64,000 bases of DNA from Amycolatopsis sp. WAC 01376 (GCF_003947415.1 NZ_QHKL01000001.1:1178001-1242000), one strand, 5' to 3'. Positions 8,348-16,990 are shown, numbered from the stretch's first letter. A program made the numbers and translations. Notes: generated by a model not told the origin, from the sequence alone.

Positions 8348-9153
8348 CGACACCCACGTTGTCGGCGCGGGGCCTGGTCAAACGCTACGGCCGGGTCACC
8401 GCCATCGACGGTGCCGACTTCGAACTGTTCCCCGGCGAGGTGCTCGCCGTCGTCGGCGACAACGGCGCCGGGAAGTCGAGCCTCATCAAAGCCCTTTCGG
8501 GAGCGGTGATCCCGGATTCCGGTGAGATCAAAGTGGACGGTGAGACCGTCCACTTCAAGTCCCCTTTGGACGCTCGCCACTACGGAATCGAGACGGTGTA
8601 CCAGGATCTCGCCGTCGCGCCCGCGCTCGACATCGCGTCGAACATGTTCCTCGGCCGCGAAAAACGGCGCAAGGACCTCTTCGGGAGAGTGTTTCGCAAA
8701 CTGGATAGCGCCGCGATGCGGGCCGACGCGCAGCGGATCCTCGACGAACTCGGCATCAACATCAAGTCCATCACGCAGCCGGTGGAGACGTTGTCCGGCG
8801 GACAACGCCAAGGTGTCGCGGTCGCGAGGGCGGCCGCGTTCGGCACCAAGGCGGTGATCATGGACGAGCCGACCGCCGCGCTCGGCGTCGCCGAATCCGG
8901 CAAGGTGCTCGACCTGATCAACCGGATCCGCGAACGCGGCCTGCCGGTGGTCCTGATCAGCCACAACATGCCGCATGTGTTCGACATCGCCGACCGCATC
9001 CACGTGCACCGCCTCGGCAAACGGGTCGCGGTCGTCTCACCGAAGACGCACACCATGAACCAGGTCGTCGGCCTGCTCACGGGTGCGCTGAAGATCGGCG
9101 AGAACGGCGAGGTCGAAGAGGTCGCTTCGGCCGTCCACACGGGTCTGAGCTGA
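8344..9153 (+). CDS. Sugar ABC transporter ATP-binding protein (FrcA-like, single domain)
   Basis: The 269-residue ATPase has a Walker A motif (GDNGAGKSS, residues 38-46), the signature LSGGQRQGVAVARA, a Walker B region AVIMDEPTAAL and the switch histidine in VVLISHNM. Ribose-type importers usually have a two-domain ATPase of about 500 residues. A single-domain ATPase matches the FrcA fructose-importer type. It follows the permease with a four-base overlap. A 28-base gap separates it from the kinase gene. Confidence 0.88.
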   Translation: MTTPTLSARGLVKRYGRVTAIDGADFELFPGEVLAVVGDNGAGKSSLIKALSGAVIPDSGEIKVDGETVHFKSPLDARHYGIETVYQDLAVAPALDIASNMFLGREKRRKDLFGRVFRKLDSAAMRADAQRILDELGINIKSITQPVETLSGGQRQGVAVARAAAFGTKAVIMDEPTAALGVAESGKVLDLINRIRERGLPVVLISHNMPHVFDIADRIHVHRLGKRVAVVSPKTHTMNQVVGLLTGALKIGENGEVEEVASAVHTGLS

Positions 9154-9181
9154 TGGCATCTCAGCGGGAAAAAGTACTTCG

Positions 9182-10057
9182 ATGCTAGTGAAGGTACTGC
9201 TGGCGGGCCTGTGCACCGTCGACCAGGTTCAGCGCGTCGCCGAGATCCCGGCGCCGGGCGAGAAGGTGCGTTCGCTGTCGATGGACGTCGCCGCCGGGGG
9301 GCCGGCGACGAACGCGGCGGTGACCGTGGCCGCGCTCGGCGCCGGGGCGACGCTCCTGACGGTCGCCGGTGCGCATCCGCTGGCGGCACTCGCCCGTGCC
9401 GACCTCGAAGCGCACGGTGTCGACCTTGTCGACCTCGATCCCGAACGCCCCGATCCGCCCGCGATCAGCGCCATCGTCGTACGGGATTCCGACGGCGAAC
9501 GCACCGTCGTCTCGCGCAACGCCCACGCCTCTATGCATTTCGTCCTCTCGATGCGGTCCTTGCACGCGCAACTACCGCATTCAGAGGACGAAATGCCCGG
9601 GTGCGTGCTCCTCGACGGGCACCATCCGGAGGTGGCGCTGGAGGTCGCGCGCTGGGCCAGGGAGCGGAAGGTGCCGGTGGTGCTCGACGCCGGGAGCTGG
9701 AAGCCGGTCTTCCCCGAACTCCTGCCGCTGGTCGACATCGCCGCCTGCTCCTCGCTGTACCGCGGGGACGATCCGCGCGAACACGGCGTGCCGGTGGTCA
9801 TCACGACCGCGGGCCCCGATCCGGTGCGCTGGTCGACGGCGGACGGATCCGGTGCGGTCCCCGTCCCGGTCACCCGGGCGCGTGACACGCTGGGTGCGGG
9901 CGACGTGTGGCACGGGGCTTTCGCGTACGCGGTCGCCAGGGACCGAGGGGACGTCCCGGGCTGGATCGAGTTCGCCAACGAGGTGGCCGCCGAACGGGTG
10001 CGGCATGAAGGACCGAGGTCGTGGACGGCCGCGGTCGCGAAGAAAGGACTGCCATGA
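9182..10057 (+). CDS. PfkB-family sugar kinase carrying an in-frame palindromic repeat
   Basis: The 291-residue protein has ribokinase/PfkB features: the N-terminal GGPATNAAVTVAALGA and the C-terminal anion-hole/catalytic motif RDTLGAGDVWHGAF. It should phosphorylate the sugar imported by the upstream transporter. Residues about 118-139 (MHFVLSMRSLHAQLPHSEDE) are encoded by a complete family A repeat at 9535-9596. In relatives this position is a short loop between RNA and the DGHHP segment. The reading frame survives, so the insertion may be tolerated or may damage the fold. The stop overlaps the next start (ATGA). Confidence 0.82.
   Translation: MLVKVLLAGLCTVDQVQRVAEIPAPGEKVRSLSMDVAAGGPATNAAVTVAALGAGATLLTVAGAHPLAALARADLEAHGVDLVDLDPERPDPPAISAIVVRDSDGERTVVSRNAHASMHFVLSMRSLHAQLPHSEDEMPGCVLLDGHHPEVALEVARWARERKVPVVLDAGSWKPVFPELLPLVDIAACSSLYRGDDPREHGVPVVITTAGPDPVRWSTADGSGAVPVPVTRARDTLGAGDVWHGAFAYAVARDRGDVPGWIEFANEVAAERVRHEGPRSWTAAVAKKGLP
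9535..9596. repeat. Family A palindromic repeat inside a coding sequence
   Basis: The 62-bp element has inverted arms (GCATTTCGTCCTCTCGATGC and GCATTCAGAGGACGAAATGC) around a spacer containing TTGCACGCGCAA. Length and layout match the intergenic copy at 16387-16448. Here it adds about 21 codons to the PfkB kinase gene. Confidence 0.85.
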
Positions 10058-10701
10058 CAGCCATGCCTCCGGTGTTCGAGGACCTGTTGAGCAGGGCTCA
10101 GACGCTGGCGAAGCCGGGACAGCGCAGTGTGCTCGGCATCGTCGGCGCCCCCGCGTCCGGCAAGACGACGCTGGCCTGGGGCCTGGCGAAGGCGCTGGGC
10201 ACGAGGGCCGCGGTGGTCGGGATGGACGGCTTCCACCTGGCGCAGGTGGAACTGCAACGGCTCGGGCGGGCGGAGCGCAAGGGCGCGCCGGACACCTTCG
10301 ACGCCGCCGGGTACGTGCACCTGCTGCGCAGGCTCGCCGAAGGCCGCGAGACGGTCTACGCGCCCGAATTCCGCCGGGAGATCGAGGAGCCGATCGCCGG
10401 TGCCGTCGCGGTCACGCCGGACGTCCCGCTGGTCATCACCGAGGGGAACTACCTGCTCATGCAGGACGACCCGTGGAGCGGCGTGAAGCCGATCCTCGCC
10501 GAGTCGTGGTTCCTCGCGCCCGACGAGCCCGAGCGCATCGAGCGGCTCGTCTCACGGCACCGTCGCTACGGCCGTTCGCTGGTCGACGCGCGTCGCCGCG
10601 CGCTCGGTTCGGACCAGCGCAACGCCGATTTGATCGCCTCCACCAGCAGCCGGGCCGACCTGGTCCTCGAGAACCTGCCGCTGGTTAACTTCGCCATATG
10701 A
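10054..10701 (+). CDS. P-loop nucleoside/sugar kinase-like protein (FrcK/uridine kinase-like)
   Basis: The 215-residue P-loop protein has a Walker A motif GAPASGKTT near residues 31-39, a following substrate segment VVGMDGFHLAQ, and PLVITEGNYLLMQDDPW typical of the uridine kinase / pantothenate kinase-like group. Proteins of this type accompany FrcBCA importers as FrcK. It may phosphorylate a sugar or nucleoside, and the substrate is unproven. I chose the ATG at 10054 because it overlaps the PfkB stop. It ends with a four-base overlap onto the SDR gene. Confidence 0.8.
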   Translation: MTAMPPVFEDLLSRAQTLAKPGQRSVLGIVGAPASGKTTLAWGLAKALGTRAAVVGMDGFHLAQVELQRLGRAERKGAPDTFDAAGYVHLLRRLAEGRETVYAPEFRREIEEPIAGAVAVTPDVPLVITEGNYLLMQDDPWSGVKPILAESWFLAPDEPERIERLVSRHRRYGRSLVDARRRALGSDQRNADLIASTSSRADLVLENLPLVNFAI

Positions 10702-11444
10702 CAGGCGTTCTCATCGTCACCGGCGGCAGCAAAGGCATCGGCGCGGCGGTCTGTGAACTGGCCGCCGCGCGCGGTTACGACGTCGTCGTCAACTACGCGG
10801 GTGACGCCGAAGCGGCCGAAGACGTCGCTTCGCGCGCTCGGAAGCACGGCGTCCGGGCGATCACCCAGCGCGGCGACGTGGCGTCCGAGGATGACGTGGT
10901 GGCCCTGTTCGACGCCGCCGTCGAGCTCGGCCCCGTCGCCGGGGTGGTCGCGAACGCGGCCATCACCGGCAACACCCCCGGCCGCTTCGACGAATACGAC
11001 GTCGACGTCGTCCGTCGCGTCGTCGATGTCAACATCACGGGTGTCTTCCTGTGCGTCCGCGAGGGCATCCGCCGGATGTCCACCCGGTACGGCGGCGAGG
11101 GCGGCGCGATCGTGACGCTGTCCTCCACCGCCGCGCGGACCGGTTCGCCAGGGGAATGGGTCCATTACGCGGGCACCAAGGCCGCGGTCGAAACGATGAC
11201 CTATGGCGTCGCGCAAGAAGTGGCGAAAGAATCCATCCGGGTCAATGCCGTCGCGCCGGGCATGATCCACACCGGACTGCACGCCGCGGCGGGAATGCCC
11301 GATCGCATGGAGCGGATCGCGCCGACCATTCCGATGGGACGCGCGGGCGAACCCGGCGAAGTCGCGGAAGCCGTGCTGTGGCTGCTTTCCCCGGCCGCGT
11401 CGTACACCACCGGGACGGTGCTGACCGTCGGTGGAGGACGTTGA
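10698..11444 (+). CDS. Short-chain dehydrogenase/reductase
   Basis: The 248-residue classical SDR has the cofactor motif TGGSKGIG, the NAA motif, a catalytic serine in TLSSTAA, and the YxxxK pair in WVHYAGTKAA. It ends VLTVGGGR. It is the last gene of the sugar operon, coupled to the kinase by ATGA, so it may oxidise or reduce the imported sugar or a derived polyol. Coenzyme and substrate are not determined. Confidence 0.85.
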   Translation: MTGVLIVTGGSKGIGAAVCELAAARGYDVVVNYAGDAEAAEDVASRARKHGVRAITQRGDVASEDDVVALFDAAVELGPVAGVVANAAITGNTPGRFDEYDVDVVRRVVDVNITGVFLCVREGIRRMSTRYGGEGGAIVTLSSTAARTGSPGEWVHYAGTKAAVETMTYGVAQEVAKESIRVNAVAPGMIHTGLHAAAGMPDRMERIAPTIPMGRAGEPGEVAEAVLWLLSPAASYTTGTVLTVGGGR

Positions 11445-11628
11445 CACGCGGGACCACGGAGCGGTCACGAGGTGATATCGGGTCCGCGTGCGGTTCAGCC
11501 ACTTTTTAACACTTTTTCCCGGCGGATATCACGATTCATGTGGGAAGTCGGCGGATCACCTCGTCGCCACAGGCGCCTGTGTCACCCTGGTGGCGCCCCC
11601 AAGCTCTTGATCAGGACGGTCATCCCCG
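11445..11628 (+). other. Leader region with nested inverted repeats, no gene
   Basis: The 184 bases before the VOC gene hold two long-range inverted pairs (CGAGGTGAT at 11468-11476 with ATCACCTCG at 11555-11563; GGTGATATC at 11471 with GATATCAC at 11525) and a palindrome CACAGGCGCCTGTG. They could fold into a structured 5' leader. I do not recognise a known riboswitch. Confidence 0.35.
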
Positions 11629-12042
11629 ATGTCCAAGCTCATGTCTGTGCACCACCTGGCACTCACCGTGACCGATGTGGATCGGAGCGTGCCCTGGTAC
11701 GCCCGTGTGCTCGAACTCGAAGAGTTCACACGTCGCGAAGACCCCGAAACGGGTCTTCGGAAGGTCGTGCTCAGGTCGCCGAGCGAGGGTTTCGCGGTCG
11801 TGCTCGTCGAGCACCAGGACACCGAGCGGCCGCGATTCGACGAACGCCGGACAGGTCTGGACCACGTGGCGTTCAAGGTCTCTTCGCGATCGGAACTGGC
11901 CGAATGGGAAGCGCGGCTCTCCGAATACGGCGTCTTCTACACGCCTTCGAAGGGATCGCGGACCCTGGAAGGCTCGTCGGTCATCGTGTTCCGTGACCCG
12001 GACGGGATCCAGCTGGAGATCTGGGCCGATCCCGAGGTCTAG
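11629..12042 (+). CDS. VOC-family protein (glyoxalase/dioxygenase superfamily)
   Basis: The 137-residue protein has the paired beta-alpha-beta-beta-beta modules of the VOC fold: MSVHHLALTVTDVDRSVPWY at the start, a central GLDHVAFKV, and the terminal FRDPDGIQLEIW. The metal-ligand pattern (H in VHHLAL, H in DHVAF, E in QLEIW) is present. Members include glyoxalases, dioxygenases and fosfomycin or bleomycin resistance proteins, and I cannot choose between them. The 3' end overlaps the convergent DedA gene by four bases. Confidence 0.8.
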   Translation: MSKLMSVHHLALTVTDVDRSVPWYARVLELEEFTRREDPETGLRKVVLRSPSEGFAVVLVEHQDTERPRFDERRTGLDHVAFKVSSRSELAEWEARLSEYGVFYTPSKGSRTLEGSSVIVFRDPDGIQLEIWADPEV

Positions 12043-12707
12043 GCAGTGCTCTCTTCGGTCTCTTCGGCGGGCCGCCGCATCTCCTGGCGGTAGCGGATCA
12101 CGCCGTAGGCCGTGCCCACCACGAAGAACGCGATGCTGATCCACAGTGCCGCCGTCTTGACCCACGGCAGCTGGTCGAGCAGGCCGGCGCCGTAGTAGCC
12201 GAGCAGCACCAGCGTCGGCACCCAGAGCAGCCCGCCCAGCGCCGTCGCGAGCGCGAACCGGCGCGGATCCATCCGCGCGGTCCCCGCGATGAGCGGCGCC
12301 AGCGTGCGGATCCACGGGATCCAGCGCGCGGCCACGATGGCGAAGAAACCCCTGCGATCCAGGAACGTTCTGGCGCGGTCGAGATTGTGCCGGTTCAGCA
12401 CCTTGCCGCCGCGGCGCGCGATCAGTTTCGTGCCTGTCGTACGGCCGATGTAATACCCCACCTGGTTGCCGAGGATCGCGACGAGCAGCGCGGCGGCCGA
12501 CAGCAGCCATGCGTTCAGGTCCGAGCCGTGCTGCGCGAGGACGACCCCGGCCGCGAACAGCAGGGAGTCTCCTGGCAGGAACAGCCCGATGATCAGCGCG
12601 CACTCCACGAAGATGAAGCTCAGCACGATCACCCAGACGAGCACCGGCCCGGCGGTGTCGAGCCAGCTGACGCCGATGCCCGCGGCCTCGGTGTACACCT
12701 CAGTCAC
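12039..12707 (-). CDS. DedA-family membrane protein
   Basis: The 222-residue protein starts at GTG. It carries the DedA (SNARE-associated / VTT) signature: the re-entrant FVECALIIGLFLPGDSLLFAAG near residues 33-54 and the arginine motif ARWIPWIRTLAPLIAG near 131-146. DedA proteins act in envelope maintenance and lipid-carrier recycling. A second DedA gene lies at 20029-20751. Both genes neighbour family B hairpins. Confidence 0.87.
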   Translation of the reverse strand: MTEVYTEAAGIGVSWLDTAGPVLVWVIVLSFIFVECALIIGLFLPGDSLLFAAGVVLAQHGSDLNAWLLSAAALLVAILGNQVGYYIGRTTGTKLIARRGGKVLNRHNLDRARTFLDRRGFFAIVAARWIPWIRTLAPLIAGTARMDPRRFALATALGGLLWVPTLVLLGYYGAGLLDQLPWVKTAALWISIAFFVVGTAYGVIRYRQEMRRPAEETEESTA

Positions 12708-12966
12708 GACGCGAGCCTACGTGTACTTCGAGAACCGCACGCGGCCGAACCATGGAATGGGGGTGTCAACGGTCCGGTCACCTGCTCGGGATGCGGCATG
12801 AACGGTCCGTTCTTCGCGGTCGGCGAGGTGGTGGTTCCGCCGTTGTTGATCTTTGTTGGCCGGGCTGGGGAGGATCGGCTCCACACCGGCGGCCGCCCCG
12901 CCCACGCAATGAAAGGTCCTTTCCTTGCAAAATTTGCAAGGAAAGGACCTTTCATGGCACTCCGGA
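12708..12966. other. Intergenic region with family B repeat sequences
   Basis: This gap holds the DedA promoter region, a single half-copy ATGAACGGTCCGTT near 12798, and the complete family B hairpin at 12909-12955. I see no gene in it. Confidence 0.6.
12909..12955. repeat. Family B perfect hairpin (23-bp arms)
   Basis: ATGAAAGGTCCTTTCCTTGC runs to a centre AAA-A-TTT and is followed by its exact complement (47 bases in all). It ends eleven bases past the exporter stop codon, as expected of a strong terminator. The centre is shared with the copy at 19964-20016, and the arms differ by paired changes. Confidence 0.85.
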
Positions 12967-15228
12967 CTAGTGCTCGACGAGCTCGTCGAGCGCCTGGTCG
13001 TAGCTCAGCCGGACGTCGTGTTCGGCCTGGTCACCGCCCAGCAGTTCCACCCGGCTGGTCGCGGGCGGGTAGCCGCTCGCGATCACCGTGTAGGTCCCGG
13101 CGGGCAGGTCGCTGACCGTGTAGTTGCCCTCCGCGTCGGTCCTCGCCACGGCGGCGACGCCGCCCGAGGAGTCGAGCACGGTGATCCGCGCGTCCGGCAC
13201 CACCCGGTCGCCGTCGGTGCGGGCGACCCCGCTCAGCAGGATCGTGCTGACCAGTTCGAAGTCATGGCGCAGCACCCCGGCCCCGGTTGCGGTCAGCGTC
13301 GCCGCGATCGGCCGGAACCAGCGGCCGCTGGCGACGAGCGTGTACCGCCCGCCCACGATGCCGGCGAACGAGTAGACGCCGTTCTCGTTCGTGTGCGTCC
13401 TGGCCACCTGATTGCCGTTGTGGTCGATCAGGGTCAGCGCCGCACCCGCGACGTTCGTGGCGTCGTCCCGGCGGACATGCCCGCTGATCTGCGCGGACCC
13501 GGCCCGGTATGCCCCGTTCCCGTTGGTCATCGCGTGCTTGCCCGGTTCGACGGGCGCGGTCACGGCCGTCTTCTCGGAGGCCGTTTCGACAGGAGCGTCG
13601 TCCTCCTCAAGGAGAGCTTCGCCGCCTTCGAGAGCCGAAGCCGCCGAAGGAGCCGAGCCGCCGAGCAGCGGGATCTCCTTCATGAACATCAGGACCAGCG
13701 TCGCCAGCAGCGCGACCGCGCCCGCCACGTAGAACACCGTGGTGATCGACTCGGTGAAGCCGATCAGCACCGGGGTCTTGATGGCCTCGGGCAGGTTCGC
13801 GATACCGCTCGTGTTCGTGGTGATGTCACCCAGCGCCGCGGCGCCTTCACCGGTCGGCGCGTTGCCGCCGAACGCCTTGGTGATGTTGCCCGGCAGGACG
13901 TTGAACAGGATCGTCAGGAACACCGCGACACCCGCGGTACCACCGATCTGGCGGAAGAACGTCGCCGAAGCGGTCGAGACGCCCATGTCGCTGCGCGGGC
14001 CCGCGTTCTGCACCGCGATGATCAGCGTCTGCATGCAGGAGCCGAGGCCGAGACCGATGATCGCGGCCGCGACCAGCGGGTGCCACAGCGCGCTGTTGTA
14101 CTCGACCTGCGCGAAGAAGAACGCGCCGCCCGCGATCAGCAGCGTGCCGATGACCGGGAACACCTTGTAGCGACCGGTCTTGCTGGTGATCTGGCCCGAG
14201 ATGATCGAAGCGCTCATGATGCCCGCCATCAGCGGGATCATCAGCAGCCCCGACACGGTCGGCGAGTAACCCTGAACGACCTGCATGTACTGCGGGATCA
14301 TCATGATCGCGCCGAACATCGCGACACCGACGATGATGCCGCCGACGATCGCGACCGTGAAGGTCGAGTTCTTGAACAGCCGCAACGGGATCAGCGCCGC
14401 GTCCTTCATCAGCCTTTCGATGAAGATGAAGGCGACCACGCCGATGGCGCCGATGACGTAGCAGATGATCGCGTTCTGCGAGCCCCAGCCCCACTTGTTG
14501 CCCTGCTCGGCGACGATCAGGAACGGCACCACGGCGACGACGAGCGCGAGCCCGCCCCACCAGTCGATCTTGTGGTCGTGGCGCTGGTGCGGCACGTTGA
14601 GCACGCGGGCGACGACGAACAGCGCGACGATCGCGATCGGCACGTTGATCAGGAACACCCAGCGCCAGCCGGCGATGTCGTAGCCGAAGACGGTGCCGAG
14701 CTTGTCGAAGTCGGCGAAGAACCCGCCGAGCACCGGGCCGAGCACGGTGGAGATACCGAACACGGCGAGGAAGTAACCCTGGTAGCGGGCACGTTCCCGG
14801 GGCGGCACGATGTCGCCCATGATCGTCATCGCCAGCGACATCAGACCGCCGGCGCCGAGGCCCTGGATCGCGCGGAACGCGGCCAGTTCGTACATCGACG
14901 TCGCGAACGCCGAGGCGATCGAGCCGATGAGGAAGATCGAGATCGCCGCGATGTAGAACGGCTTGCGCCCGTAGATGTCGGACAGCTTGCCGTAGATCGG
15001 CGTGACGATCGTCGAGGTGATCAGGTAGGCCGTGGTGATCCAGGCCTGCAGGTCGAACCCGTTGAGGTCATTCGCGATGCGGACGATCGAGGTGCCCACG
15101 ATCGTCTGGTCGAGCGCCGCCAGGAACATGCCCGACATCAGGCCGATCAGGATCGTGACGATCTGACGGTGACTGAGCCGGGGTCCGTCTTCTTCGACGG
15201 CTGGTGGACTTTCTACGGTGGAACTCAT
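12967..15228 (-). CDS. DHA2-family MFS drug exporter with C-terminal carboxypeptidase-regulatory-like domains
   Basis: The 753-residue protein has a 14-helix DHA2 (EmrB/QacA-type) exporter domain over about residues 20-545, with FLAALDQTIVGTSIVRIAND in the first segment and YGKLSDIYGRKPFYI in the first loop. Residues about 590-750 add two beta-sandwich carboxypeptidase-regulatory-like domains (ISGHVRRDD...GVYSFAGIVGGRYTLVASG and a second ending PAGTYTVIASGYPP). It probably exports a lipophilic compound by proton antiport. The role of the extra domains is unknown. It lies four bases after the MarR gene, so the two form an operon. Confidence 0.87.
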   Translation of the reverse strand: MSSTVESPPAVEEDGPRLSHRQIVTILIGLMSGMFLAALDQTIVGTSIVRIANDLNGFDLQAWITTAYLITSTIVTPIYGKLSDIYGRKPFYIAAISIFLIGSIASAFATSMYELAAFRAIQGLGAGGLMSLAMTIMGDIVPPRERARYQGYFLAVFGISTVLGPVLGGFFADFDKLGTVFGYDIAGWRWVFLINVPIAIVALFVVARVLNVPHQRHDHKIDWWGGLALVVAVVPFLIVAEQGNKWGWGSQNAIICYVIGAIGVVAFIFIERLMKDAALIPLRLFKNSTFTVAIVGGIIVGVAMFGAIMMIPQYMQVVQGYSPTVSGLLMIPLMAGIMSASIISGQITSKTGRYKVFPVIGTLLIAGGAFFFAQVEYNSALWHPLVAAAIIGLGLGSCMQTLIIAVQNAGPRSDMGVSTASATFFRQIGGTAGVAVFLTILFNVLPGNITKAFGGNAPTGEGAAALGDITTNTSGIANLPEAIKTPVLIGFTESITTVFYVAGAVALLATLVLMFMKEIPLLGGSAPSAASALEGGEALLEEDDAPVETASEKTAVTAPVEPGKHAMTNGNGAYRAGSAQISGHVRRDDATNVAGAALTLIDHNGNQVARTHTNENGVYSFAGIVGGRYTLVASGRWFRPIAATLTATGAGVLRHDFELVSTILLSGVARTDGDRVVPDARITVLDSSGGVAAVARTDAEGNYTVSDLPAGTYTVIASGYPPATSRVELLGGDQAEHDVRLSYDQALDELVEH

Positions 15229-15232
15229 TGCT

Positions 15233-15751
15233 TCAGGCCCCCTTGGCCTTCGACGCCGACGCGGGGTCGGCGAACTGTGGAGATGTTTTTTCGAGGTCGT
15301 CGTTCAGCCGGTGGAACAGCGAGTTGAGGGTTTTCCGGTCGTCGTCGGACCAGTCGCCGAGCACCTCGGCGAGCCACTGGTTCCGCTGCTTGCGGTTCTC
15401 CTCGAACACCCGATGCCCTTCGGCGGTCGGTGCGAGCAGGCAGGCGCGGCCGTCTTCGGGGTCGGCCAGGCGCTCGACCAGCCCGTGCTGGACGAGAGAG
15501 CTCGACTGCCTGCTGATGGTCGAGATCTCGGAGTGCAGGAACTCGGCGAGTTTGCTGGTCCGCTGGGGGCCGACGTGGATGAGGCAGAAGAGGATCGCGT
15601 ACGCGGCCCGCTCGATGCCGTCCGGTCCCTGCTTGGACACCTGGGACTTGGCCCGGTTGACCAGGCGAACGAGCCGCACGAGCTCGTGCCCGAGGGTGTC
15701 GGCCAGGTCGAGGTCGGCCTTCGACCTGGTGCCGGGTGTCGTGGGTGTCAT
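15233..15751 (-). CDS. MarR-family transcriptional regulator
   Basis: The protein has about 172 residues from the ATG at 15751, which is preceded by GAGAGAG. A GTG start ten codons earlier is possible. The winged-helix core includes RTSKLAEFLHSEISTISRQS and the wing LVERLADPEDGRACLLAPTAEG. It lies just upstream of, and on the same strand as, the DHA2 exporter, a standard arrangement in which MarR represses itself and the pump. The palindrome GCAACTAGTTGC upstream is a candidate operator. Confidence 0.86.
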   Translation of the reverse strand: MTPTTPGTRSKADLDLADTLGHELVRLVRLVNRAKSQVSKQGPDGIERAAYAILFCLIHVGPQRTSKLAEFLHSEISTISRQSSSLVQHGLVERLADPEDGRACLLAPTAEGHRVFEENRKQRNQWLAEVLGDWSDDDRKTLNSLFHRLNDDLEKTSPQFADPASASKAKGA

Positions 15752-15782
15752 CGCCGTCTCTCTCGCCGGTTGCTTGGTCACT

Positions 15783-15794
15783 GCAACTAGTTGC
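15783..15794. promoter_or_regulatory. Candidate MarR operator
   Basis: GCAACTAGTTGC is a perfect 12-bp palindrome about 32 bases upstream of the MarR start, in the gap shared with the divergent PPOX gene. A related half-site TTTAGTTGC occurs near 15862. Confidence 0.5.
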
Positions 15795-15955
15795 CTAGAG
15801 CAAGGATGTTCCTCTCAGGAGAGCTTCGCAAGAAGAAAGTGACGTTGTGTGTCGGACAACACTTTAGTTGCCGCATGCAAGCACATTTATTCGTGCATGT
15901 TTGTCCGGTTCGCCCGTCTTGGGCCGCTGAGCTGCACTTTTGCTTTGATGGAGGG

Positions 15956-16378
15956 ATGACCGACTCCGCGCTCTACGCGATCCTCGCCGACCGAAACTTC
16001 GGCACCCTCGCCACCATCAAGCGCGACGGCAGGCCGCAACTGTCGACCGTCAATTACCTCTACGACGGGGACGCCGGCGCGATCCTGATCTCGATCACCG
16101 CACCGCGCGCCAAGACGAAGAACCTGCAGCGCGACCCGCGGGCGACGTTCCACGTCTCGACCGAGAGTGGTGACGGCTACGTCGTCGTCGAGGGGCCTGC
16201 GGTGTTGACGCCGACCGCCGCTTCGCGCGACGACGCGACCGTGGACGCGCTGGTGGACCACTACCGGCGGGCCAGGGGCGAGCATCCGGACTGGGCCGAG
16301 TTCCGCGACGCCATGGTCGCCGACCAGCGCGTTCTGCTCACCATCCCGATCGAGCGCGTCTACGGCCTGCAGATGTAG
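15956..16378 (+). CDS. PPOX-class F420-dependent flavin/deazaflavin oxidoreductase
   Basis: The 140-residue protein has the split beta-barrel pyridoxamine-phosphate-oxidase-like fold: FGTLATIKRDGRPQLSTVNY at the start and KTKNLQRDPRATFHVSTESG, the usual cofactor-binding region. Actinobacterial members use F420. I chose the ATG at 15956, preceded by GGAGGG. The frame is open 55 codons upstream, but that stretch is not PPOX-like. It is divergent from the MarR gene and convergent with the TetR gene across a family A repeat. Confidence 0.85.
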   Translation: MTDSALYAILADRNFGTLATIKRDGRPQLSTVNYLYDGDAGAILISITAPRAKTKNLQRDPRATFHVSTESGDGYVVVEGPAVLTPTAASRDDATVDALVDHYRRARGEHPDWAEFRDAMVADQRVLLTIPIERVYGLQM

Positions 16379-16386
16379 GCCCCTCT

Positions 16387-16448
16387 GCGTTTAGTCCTCT
16401 GAATGCGGTAGTTGCACGCGCAAGGACCGCATTCAGAGGACTAAACGC
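16387..16448. repeat. Family A palindromic repeat (complete) between convergent genes
   Basis: This 62-bp element has arms GCGTTTAGTCCTCTGAATGC and GCATTCAGAGGACTAAACGC around a spacer containing TTGCACGCGCAA. It fills the gap between the convergent PPOX and TetR genes, so it probably ends transcription from both sides. Confidence 0.85.
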
Positions 16449-16449
16449 G

Positions 16450-16977
16450 TCAGCGCTGGATGCGGGCCTTGATCTCGTCGATCCGGTCGAGGAGGGCGCT
16501 CGCGTCGTCCCGGCCGAGTGCCGCCCGCAGGTAGAGACCGTCGCCGACCAGGATGATCAGTTCGGCGGACAGCGGGTCGCCGACGTGCTCGCTGATCAGG
16601 TCGTGGATCTTCTGGTTGTAGACCTGGACGACCTCGGCGACCCGCGGCTCGTTGAGCATGATCCGGATCGTCGCCATGGTCGTGCGGTGCAGCGGCTTGC
16701 GCTGGGTCACGTCGGTGATGGCGGTGCGCAGGTACCAGGAAACGACGCCTTCCGGCGCCGTCCGTGCCTGTTCGAGGTCTGCGTCCGACAGGGTTGCGAG
16801 ACGTTCCATCAGGCCTTCGACCAGGGCATCCTTCGAGCCGAAGTGGTAGAGCAGACCGCCCTTCGACACCCCGGCGCGGGCGGCGACGGCTTCCAGGGTG
16901 ACCCCGCCGGGGCCCTGTTCGATGAGTATCTCCTCGTACGAGTCGAGGATGTGTTCCTTCGCCGAGGTCTTCGCCAT
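16450..16977 (-). CDS. TetR-family transcriptional repressor
   Basis: The 175-residue protein has an N-terminal HTH, VTLEAVAARAGVSKGGLLYH, followed by FGSKDALVEGLM. The C-terminal ligand domain resembles that of regulators of DHA2 pumps. It is divergent from the exporter at 17069, and two near-identical palindromes lie between them. It probably represses the pump and itself and releases on binding a substrate of the pump. Confidence 0.88.
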   Translation of the reverse strand: MAKTSAKEHILDSYEEILIEQGPGGVTLEAVAARAGVSKGGLLYHFGSKDALVEGLMERLATLSDADLEQARTAPEGVVSWYLRTAITDVTQRKPLHRTTMATIRIMLNEPRVAEVVQVYNQKIHDLISEHVGDPLSAELIILVGDGLYLRAALGRDDASALLDRIDEIKARIQR

Positions 16978-16990
16978 ATCAGTTGACTAT

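Noticed and set aside
12925..15327. Open frame of about 800 codons on the plus strand opposite the DHA2 exporter
   Set aside because: It is the antisense frame of a well-supported gene in high-GC DNA. It is rich in Arg, Asp and His with no domain and arises from codon bias.
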